From an uncultured Clostridia bacterium (GTDB taxonomy: Bacteria > Bacillota > Clostridia > Lachnospirales > Lachnospiraceae): a stretch of DNA of 9,662 nt. The stretch lies in the NCBI GenBank assembly GCA_946611595.1, contig CAMODY010000060.1, forward strand, positions 1 to 9,662, read 5' to 3'. This document shows positions 1-4,187 of the stretch, piece by piece. Position numbers and translations under genes: made by a program. Each line of letters starts with the position of its first letter. Positions within the stretch are counted from its first letter, which is position 1. The notes beneath the pieces are model-generated. The model ran no database searches. It saw only the letters and a list, made by a program, of their open reading frames with translations, and had not been told where the DNA came from.

Positions 1-161
1 GTATTCATATTTCTGTCTGCAACAAAAATAACGTCGCCGCCTCTTCCGCCATCGCCGCCGTTTGGTCCACCGTCCGGTACATATTTCTCACGGCGAAAGC
101 TTACATGGCCATCACCGCCTTTTCCGGATTTAATTGTTATCTTCGCGTAATCTACTAACAT
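1..161 (-). CDS. obg: GTPase Obg/CgtA, N-terminal fragment (gene runs off the window edge)
   Basis: Fifty-three codons are visible, starting at an ATG at 161-159 and reading MLVDYAKITIKSGKGGDG. This is the glycine-rich Obg fold: the FRREKYVPDGGPNGGDGG stretch and the following GGRGGDV are near-invariant in the family. Obg is a ribosome-associated GTPase needed for late 50S subunit assembly and stress control; its G domain would lie beyond the window. It follows rplU-rpmA, the classic L21-L27-Obg order. The start is fixed by family alignment, because no Shine-Dalgarno sequence is visible: the 11 nt before the ATG are AT-rich and a small hairpin (173-186) occupies the usual position. The gene is separated from rpmA by an intrinsic terminator and a second, larger hairpin. 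Identity is secure; how it is transcribed and how translation starts are not. Confidence 0.96.
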   Translation of the reverse strand, partial: MLVDYAKITIKSGKGGDGHVSFRREKYVPDGGPNGGDGGRGGDVIFVADRNMN

Positions 162-172
162 AATATTCTATG

Positions 173-232
173 GCGAGCTTGCTCGCTGTTCGTACTAGCA
201 CAATCATTCGATTTCCATCGAATGACTGCACT
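173..232 (-). promoter_or_regulatory. Structured obg leader: 16-bp GGAA-tetraloop hairpin plus a small hairpin
   Basis: On the minus-strand RNA, positions 232-217 (AGUGCAGUCAUUCGAU) pair with 212-197 around a GGAA loop (216-213), giving 16 continuous pairs capped by a GNRA tetraloop. Three pairs are G-U wobbles (226/203, 229/200, 230/199). On the plus strand these become C/A mismatches, so the full structure exists only in the RNA sense to obg. A second hairpin, GCGAG-CAAG-CTCGC (186-173), ends 11 nt before the obg ATG. Neither is followed by a U-run, so neither looks like a terminator. The pairing is read directly; a role in controlling obg translation or mRNA processing is inference. Confidence 0.55.
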
Positions 233-241
233 CTTCTTTTA

Positions 242-277
242 GATAAAACAAGCTCCAAACCAGAAGATTTGGAGCTT
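242..277 (-). terminator. Intrinsic terminator after rpmA
   Basis: Minus-strand RNA forms a 10-bp stem, AAGCTCCAAA (277-268) with TTTGGAGCTT (259-250), around an 8-nt loop. It is followed by GTTTTATC, a U-rich but interrupted tail. It lies 10 nt after the rpmA stop codon and should end the rplU-rpmA transcript. Because no promoter is visible between it and obg, partial read-through is likely. Confidence 0.8.
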
Positions 278-287
278 TGCGTTACGA

Positions 288-548
288 TTATTCTTCAACC
301 GGAAGAACGGAAACCTGTTTCTTGTCTCTTCCAAGTCTGTGGAAGTGAACTTTTCCATCAGCCAGAGCAAATAATGTATCGTCTTTTCCGCGACCTACAT
401 TCTCGCCCGGATGAATCTTGGTTCCACGCTGTCTGTATAAAATGTTTCCGGCTTTAACAAACTGTCCGTCAGCTCTTTTTGCGCCTAATCGTTTTGACTC
501 GGAATCTCTTCCGTTTCGTGTTGATCCAACACCCTTCTTATGTGCCAT
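288..548 (-). CDS. rpmA: 50S ribosomal protein L27, without the Firmicutes N-terminal extension
   Basis: The 86-residue product begins MAHKKGVGSTRNGRDSESKR and continues through the conserved GNILYRQRGTKIHPG and DDTLFALADGKV stretches, all diagnostic of bacterial L27. L27 sits near the peptidyl transferase centre of the 50S subunit, its N-terminal tail reaching toward the P-site tRNA. In most Firmicutes the protein carries an N-terminal extension of about nine residues that the Prp protease removes. Here the ATG is directly preceded by an in-frame TAA (551-549) and by AAAGGAG about 9 nt upstream, so no longer form can be made. The gene follows rplU by 40 bp, with no prp between them, and is closed by a terminator at 277-242. 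The tail is therefore exposed as in Proteobacteria once the initiator methionine is removed. Confidence 0.97.
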   Translation of the reverse strand: MAHKKGVGSTRNGRDSESKRLGAKRADGQFVKAGNILYRQRGTKIHPGENVGRGKDDTLFALADGKVHFHRLGRDKKQVSVLPVEE

Positions 549-588
549 TTATCTCAACTCCTTTACAAATCGAATTCCTGTGTGCTTC

Positions 589-897
589 TTAACCAACAAT
601 GCTTGTGATCTCAAGCTCTGTGTAGTACTGTCTGTGTCCGTTCTTTTTGTGATAACCACTCTTTGGTTTATACTTGTAAACGACCACTTTCTTAGCCTTT
701 TCCTGAGCAAGCACTTTAGCTTCTACCTTAGCGCCTTCTACTGTCGGGTTTCCAACCTTAACAGCATCGCCGCCAATCATCAGCACTTTGTCAATAACTA
801 CTGTGGAATCTACTTCCGCGTCGAGCTTTTCAACTCTGACTTTGTCGCCTTCGGAAACCTTGTACTGTTTTCCGCCGGTTTCGATAATTGCGTACAT
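589..897 (-). CDS. rplU: 50S ribosomal protein L21
   Basis: The 102-residue product starts MYAIIETGGKQYKVSEGDKV, the standard L21 N-terminus, and ends with the SGYHKKNGHRQYYTELEI motif typical of the family. L21 is an early-assembling protein that binds 23S rRNA. The ATG at 897 is chosen over an in-frame GTG at 906 because that GTG lies inside the Shine-Dalgarno sequence AGGAGG, which sits 8 nt before the ATG. Length matches the usual 100-105 residues. The gene is the first of an rplU-rpmA transcript with its own promoter at 1016-988 and a leader of roughly 84 nt. The 40 bp after the stop codon contain only the rpmA ribosome binding site; the prp gene normally found here is missing. Confidence 0.97.
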   Translation of the reverse strand: MYAIIETGGKQYKVSEGDKVRVEKLDAEVDSTVVIDKVLMIGGDAVKVGNPTVEGAKVEAKVLAQEKAKKVVVYKYKPKSGYHKKNGHRQYYTELEITSIVG

Positions 898-981
898 CTT
901 ACGCACCTCCTATTAAATACTCGCCAACTATGGTGTTATGAAACAATTCCATAAACTTTAAAACCTCATTGCGCGGTCAAC
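898..981 (-). promoter_or_regulatory. rplU 5' leader, candidate autoregulatory RNA
   Basis: The predicted transcript starts near 981 and runs about 84 nt to the rplU ATG. It contains a small hairpin, TATGGAA-TTG-TTTCATA (952-936), with one G-U pair, and a short CCA-TAGT-TGG hairpin (931-922) ahead of the AGGAGG site. L21 operons of Firmicutes are known to carry leader structures thought to mediate feedback by the ribosomal protein. I cannot confirm a match to that family by eye, so this entry rests on position, length and the visible hairpins. Confidence 0.35.
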
Positions 982-987
982 CATTGA

Positions 988-1016
988 AATATAGCAGAGA
1001 CCTCTTTAAAAGTCAA
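988..1016 (-). promoter_or_regulatory. SigA-type promoter of rplU-rpmA with extended -10
   Basis: TTGACT (1016-1011) and TATATT (993-988) are separated by exactly 17 bp. TGC lies just before the -10 hexamer, giving an extended -10 motif. Transcription should begin near 981. The A-tracts at 1020-1055 just upstream resemble an UP element. The hexamers and spacing are near consensus, and the gene downstream is a ribosomal protein gene expected to be strongly expressed. Confidence 0.85.
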
Positions 1017-1057
1017 ACGTTTTTCTTGAATTTTTCGCGAATTTTAAACGTTTTTCT
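1015..1057 (-). repeat. Operator-like direct repeats upstream of the rplU promoter
   Basis: The 12-mer AGAAAAACGTTT occurs twice without mismatch on the minus strand, at 1057-1046 and 1026-1015. Start-to-start spacing is 31 bp, about three helical turns. Each copy contains the palindrome AAACGTTT, and the downstream copy overlaps the first two bases of the -35 hexamer. Between them lies another palindrome, TTCGCGAA (1041-1034). A-tracts centred near 1053, 1043, 1033 and 1022 are also phased at about 10-11 bp, so the region may bend or act as an UP element. The repeats are read directly; protein binding is inference. Confidence 0.6.
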
Positions 1058-1076
1058 ACTATCCATATTCTTTCAT

Positions 1077-1106
1077 AAAAAAGGGCTGAACAGATGTCAG
1101 CCCTTT
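1077..1106 (-). terminator. Intrinsic terminator of the sigma-like gene
   Basis: Minus-strand RNA forms a perfect 10-bp stem, AAAGGGCTGA (1106-1097) with TCAGCCCTTT (1089-1080), around a 7-nt loop, running into TTTTTT. It begins 26 nt after the stop codon of the sigma-like gene and separates that gene from the rplU promoter. This is the clearest terminator in the window. Confidence 0.92.
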
Positions 1107-1132
1107 ACATTTCAAATTAGTGTTTTCCTCTG

Positions 1133-1987
1133 CTAAAACAGCGGATAAATGTGTGCATTGAACCAGGAATATCCAAGATCAATATCCGGAAGAACACCAA
1201 GGTTTACAAGGAGTCCTCCAAGGAACCAAAGAAGGATTAAGATCAAGATGACATTCAGGATGATGCAGAAGATAAACAGACCTTTGTTGCGAGGTTTTGC
1301 TTCTTCATACTCATCTTCGTAATCATCATCATAGTACTCGTCCTGAACTTCTTCGACTTCCTCTTGAACAGGAGCCTGTCTTCTGCTTCTGCGGCGCGGG
1401 TCTTCTTCCTCTTCGAACTGTGCAGCCGGTCTTCTTCTGCGACCACGCATCTCAACCTGCTCCTCTTCCACGTCAACAGGTTCGATCTTCAGAGTATCAT
1501 AGCCACCCTTCGGCATGTAAACTTCCTCACGGTTTGCATCCTGCGGACGGTTCGGAGCTACGAAGTCATCTTCTTCCTCTTCGTAAAGCTCGTCATCATA
1601 CTCTTCTTCGTATTCATCCTCAATCACCGGAGCTGCCTGCTGAATTCTTTCAGTACGCTGCTGGAACATTGGCTCTGCATATGTATCTTCTTCTGCAGGA
1701 GCTTCCTGAACCTCAGGTGCCGGAGCTTCTTCTTTTGCAGGCGCAGCCATCTTATACGCTTCGTCATATGCAATCTTTAATGCTGCAGTACGAAGGTTTG
1801 CAGGCTCGTCTCCGTTCTGAATATTTTTGAACAAAGTAAGAAAAGTCTTCTTTGTTGCTGCTAAAGCGCTGTCATGATCACCTGTGATGGATTTTGCGAA
1901 ATTATATACGTCCTTCGCATATTCCTGATAAACAGTTTTTACAGCGTCTTTGTTTCCTGATCTAATTTCCTGAATCATGTTACTCAT
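1133..1987 (-). CDS. Sigma region 2-like protein with acidic linker and C-terminal membrane anchor
   Basis: The product is 284 residues from the ATG at 1987, chosen over an in-frame GTG at 1996 because that codon lies inside the AGAGGTG ribosome binding site. Three parts are visible. Residues 1-80 resemble region 2 of ECF sigma factors (AVKTVYQEYAKDVYNFAKSI, then a TFLTLF helix). Residues 82-232 are low complexity and very acidic, interrupted by basic patches RGRRRRP (181-187) and RRRSRRQ (198-204). Residues 236-262 form one hydrophobic helix, followed by a 22-residue tail ending YSWFNAHIYPLF. KPRNK just before the helix suggests the N-terminus is cytoplasmic. No region 4 is present, and the polar residues usual in the core-binding helix are replaced (ALAATKKTF where DAEDLTQEVF-like sequence is expected). 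A working sigma factor is therefore unlikely. It forms its own transcription unit. Function unknown; a membrane-tethered regulator or decoy is a guess. Confidence 0.85.
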   Translation of the reverse strand: MSNMIQEIRSGNKDAVKTVYQEYAKDVYNFAKSITGDHDSALAATKKTFLTLFKNIQNGDEPANLRTAALKIAYDEAYKMAAPAKEEAPAPEVQEAPAEEDTYAEPMFQQRTERIQQAAPVIEDEYEEEYDDELYEEEEDDFVAPNRPQDANREEVYMPKGGYDTLKIEPVDVEEEQVEMRGRRRRPAAQFEEEEDPRRRSRRQAPVQEEVEEVQDEYYDDDYEDEYEEAKPRNKGLFIFCIILNVILILILLWFLGGLLVNLGVLPDIDLGYSWFNAHIYPLF

Positions 1988-2030
1988 TCTATACACCTCT
2001 GAATATTATACAAAGTCCTAGCAGTTCATA

Positions 2031-2059
2031 ATTTTAGCAAATAATTTTTTTCATTTCAA
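2031..2059 (-). promoter_or_regulatory. SigA-type promoter of the sigma-like gene with extended -10
   Basis: TTGAAA (2059-2054) and TAAAAT (2036-2031) are 17 bp apart, and TGC precedes the -10 hexamer. The predicted start is near 2024, giving a leader of about 37 nt before the ATG at 1987. Phased A-tracts lie immediately upstream. A TATAAT at 2010-2005 is downstream of this start and has no matching -35. Confidence 0.82.
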
Positions 2060-2068
2060 GAAATTATC

Positions 2069-2112
2069 GCTATTTTCGTTATTTTTTCTTAATTTTTTCT
2101 TAATTTTTGCTT
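2069..2112 (-). repeat. Four tandem 11-bp A-tract repeats upstream of a promoter
   Basis: Read on the minus strand from 2112 to 2069 the units are AAGCAAAAATT, AAGAAAAAATT, AAGAAAAAATA and a degenerate ACGAAAATAGC. Further A-tracts at about 2131 and 2118 extend the pattern upstream at a looser 12-13 bp spacing. The unit length is close to one helical turn, so the A-tracts fall on one face of the helix, as in intrinsically curved DNA. The block ends about 10 bp before the -35 hexamer of the sigma-like gene, the position of UP elements. The repeat is seen directly; its role is inferred. Confidence 0.7.
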
Positions 2113-2136
2113 AATATTTTAGAAATTATTTTTGAC

Positions 2137-2154
2137 ACCACAAGATGTTGTGGT
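2137..2154 (-). terminator. Hairpin just after rng, weak terminator candidate
   Basis: ACCACAA (2154-2148) pairs with TTGTGGT (2143-2137) around a CATC loop, 9 nt after the rng stop codon. Position fits the end of the polA-rng operon. However, the minus-strand sequence that follows is GTCAAAAA rather than a U-run, so intrinsic termination would be poor. The hairpin could instead protect the mRNA 3' end. Confidence 0.35.
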
Positions 2155-2163
2155 TTGACCTTT

Positions 2164-3369
2164 TTAATCAAACAAGTGACGATCCACTAATTCGTGCAAT
2201 GGACGTCTTGCTTTCTTTCTTGTAAGCTCTACAAGGTTCAATTTTGTCATTTCGACAAGCGTTGTTTTGATTGGATCATCTGCAAGTTCTTCTTCAAATG
2301 CCTTGATCAGTTTCTGCTGATTTTCTTCAATCAGCATGTTAATAAAATCGACAATGATGATACCGGAAAGATTTCTAAGGCGGATCTGATGTGCTATTTC
2401 TTTTGCTGCCTCTAAGTTGATCTTTAAATATTCTTTCTGCGCTTCTTTCTTAGAAACATATTTTCCGGAGTTAACATCAATGGCAACTAAAGCTTCTGTT
2501 GGCTGAATGATCAAATATCCTCCGCTCTTAAGCCACACCTTTTCGCTTAAGACAGCCTGCAGATCGCGGTCAATATTATAAAGAACCTTAAGCGAAGTTA
2601 CGCCGTTGTCATAAAGCTGAAGCTTATTGATATCGTCCGGCTGATATACTTCCAGGTAATCTTTGATCTCATTATAGATCTTCTCATTATCCGTGATGAT
2701 CTTTCCTACCTCGTTGTGATAGCCATCACGGATGCTGGAAATATATGAACTCGGTGCCTGATAAAGCTTAGAAAATACCTTTCTGTAGATTCTAAGATCA
2801 CTGGTTGCTATCCATAGGTTCTTAAAGAACTCAATCTCTTCAAAAATGCTGTCGATGCTGGCATGCATTGCATTTGTGCGGATAATAAAGCCAAAGTCTT
2901 TATAGCCTAAATCCTCGTAACGGGTCTGAATAGCTTCTTTCAGTTCCGGCCATTTGATCTTGTTGGAAAAGAAAATACCGCGTTTACTGAGATCAAATAC
3001 TACGTATTTTCCTGCAAAAGAGATTTTAGAGGACAGAACTGGTTCCTTATTTCCGACCGCATCCTTAGTAACCTGGACGATGATCTGGTCTCCGACCTTT
3101 AATGGTCCCGGTTTTCTTTCCAGATCAACAAAAACAGGGGCATCATCCGCATCGATCGGATAATATCCCATCTGCCCTTTTGCATATTCGACAAAGGCTG
3201 CACTGATATTTGGCATCAAATTTCGAACCTGACCAATGTAGACATTGTTCAGGATGTTCTTTTCTCCGCCGTCACAGCTAACCTGCATAAGGTTGTTGCC
3301 GTTATCATACAAGAGGGAAAAAACATAATCTTTAATTTGTGTAATAACCAGCTTGCCTTGTTTTTTCAT
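2164..3369 (-). CDS. rng: Ribonuclease E/G family endoribonuclease, short form without the zinc-link
   Basis: This is an RNase E/G-type enzyme that cuts single-stranded RNA 5'-end dependently, acting in rRNA maturation and mRNA decay. From the ATG at 3369 it has 401 residues. An S1-like RNA-binding region lies near residues 40-115 (NNVYIGQVRN, SAAFVEYAKG). The metal-binding aspartates are D298 in ALVAIDVNSGK and D341 in GIIIVDFINM. Their 43-residue spacing equals that of E. coli D303 and D346. After LVELTRKKARRPLHEL the protein ends, so the CxxC zinc-link that joins RNase E/G subunits is absent. The ATG is 5 bp after the upstream gene; an in-frame GTG at 3384 would give a 10-bp overlap and five more residues, and neither has a good Shine-Dalgarno. 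It is the last gene of the long operon. Its usual neighbours in Clostridia, rplU-rpmA, are separated from it here by the sigma-like gene. Confidence 0.93.
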   Translation of the reverse strand: MKKQGKLVITQIKDYVFSLLYDNGNNLMQVSCDGGEKNILNNVYIGQVRNLMPNISAAFVEYAKGQMGYYPIDADDAPVFVDLERKPGPLKVGDQIIVQVTKDAVGNKEPVLSSKISFAGKYVVFDLSKRGIFFSNKIKWPELKEAIQTRYEDLGYKDFGFIIRTNAMHASIDSIFEEIEFFKNLWIATSDLRIYRKVFSKLYQAPSSYISSIRDGYHNEVGKIITDNEKIYNEIKDYLEVYQPDDINKLQLYDNGVTSLKVLYNIDRDLQAVLSEKVWLKSGGYLIIQPTEALVAIDVNSGKYVSKKEAQKEYLKINLEAAKEIAHQIRLRNLSGIIIVDFINMLIEENQQKLIKAFEEELADDPIKTTLVEMTKLNLVELTRKKARRPLHELVDRHLFD

Positions 3370-3374
3370 TATTT

Positions 3375-4109
3375 CTACTCGCACTGGAACTGATCAAGCG
3401 GCACGAAACCGTCTGCAAACAGTTCTTCTCTTGTAATTGTAATCTTTTCTTTTTGATATTCAATATCCGTTTTTGCAAAGATGCTTGCAAGCAAAGTATC
3501 CGGCTTTAAGTTATTATCACTTCCGGCTGTCACCTTCATCTTTACATTTCCATCTTTTTCAGAAAGCTCTACAATCTGCGGACGGATATCCACTTCTCTT
3601 GTTCCGCTTTTGGTGGTCTTACTTACCATAATATGATCTTCTGAAAGCAATTCGCTGATAGCACGGTTTACGACAGAATCAAATTCCTCGAGATTAACAG
3701 CCGAATTCTCTACGTCTGTCTGCCCCAGATCTGCGGCCACTGCTGCCAACCGCCTCACATCCACTTCATAACTTGCAAACTGAAGCGCCGCCATTGCTTT
3801 TTTCGCGCCTTCTTCAACCGCTTTTACGTTTAAGACCTCAAATCCATCACCACAGACATCATTCAGCCTTCTGCAGATATCTTCAAGGTCCTGTCCGCTT
3901 GCTATCTCCGCATCCAGATATTCACCCCGGCTGATAATGCCAACTCCTAAAGGCTGGGCAAAACTCATTTTCTGATGCGGATTATAGCCCTCAGAATACT
4001 CCATCTTTACTTCCGCACGATTAAAGCAGCGCTGGAAGAAGCGCATAATGTCCAAATGGCCTAAATATTTAACACTCTCTTTTTTTGCAAATTTGATCCT
4101 AACTCTCAA
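3375..4109 (-). CDS. TIGR03936/DUF2344 radical SAM-associated protein, TTG start
   Basis: The 244-residue product opens MRVRIKFAKKESVKYLGHLD and continues with RCFNRAEVKMEYSEGYNPHQ, the signature of the TIGR03936 family. In many bacteria this domain is fused to, or encoded beside, a TIGR03960 radical SAM protein, which is exactly the upstream gene here (78 bp away). The biochemical role is not established; association with RNA modification is suspected from its constant company with RNase G and ribosomal protein genes. The start is TTG at 4109, preceded at 5 nt by GAGGG. An in-frame TAG lies about 12 nt upstream and the first internal ATG would delete the conserved N-terminus, so TTG is well supported. 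rng begins 5 bp after the stop codon, suggesting translational coupling. Confidence 0.9.
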   Translation of the reverse strand: MRVRIKFAKKESVKYLGHLDIMRFFQRCFNRAEVKMEYSEGYNPHQKMSFAQPLGVGIISRGEYLDAEIASGQDLEDICRRLNDVCGDGFEVLNVKAVEEGAKKAMAALQFASYEVDVRRLAAVAADLGQTDVENSAVNLEEFDSVVNRAISELLSEDHIMVSKTTKSGTREVDIRPQIVELSEKDGNVKMKVTAGSDNNLKPDTLLASIFAKTDIEYQKEKITITREELFADGFVPLDQFQCE

Positions 4110-4187
4110 AATATCCCTCTATCATGTCTGACATTTAGTCAGTCTTAATATTTGTTTCATACAAGCATCAGCTGAAAGCTGTCACTC

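Noticed and set aside
549..588. Possible remnant of a prp gene between rplU and rpmA
   Set aside because: Only 40 bp remain; they hold the rpmA Shine-Dalgarno and stop codons, with no recognisable Prp sequence.
418..954. Long plus-strand open frame of 178 codons
   Set aside because: It lies antisense over rplU and rpmA, has no ribosome binding site, and the translation is cysteine- and phenylalanine-rich without any family resemblance; it is a shadow of the real genes.
1297..1830. Plus-strand open frames antisense to the acidic linker gene
   Set aside because: The repetitive GAA/GAG/GAT codons of the acidic linker leave the opposite strand free of stops; no start site or protein family supports a gene.
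2005..2010. Perfect TATAAT between the promoter and start of the sigma-like gene
   Set aside because: No -35-like hexamer lies 16-18 bp upstream, and a better extended -10 promoter is present at 2059-2031.
4104..4139. Eleven-codon ORF (MSDMIEGYFES) overlapping the TTG start of the TIGR03936 gene
   Set aside because: No Shine-Dalgarno precedes it and it has no recognisable feature; the overlap is probably chance, although a leader peptide cannot be excluded.
4110..4187. Small palindromes (CAGCT-TTC-AGCTG and CTGAC-TAAAT-GTCAG) between the radical SAM gene and its partner
   Set aside because: Five-bp stems in a 78-bp gap are expected by chance, and no U-run or promoter accompanies them.
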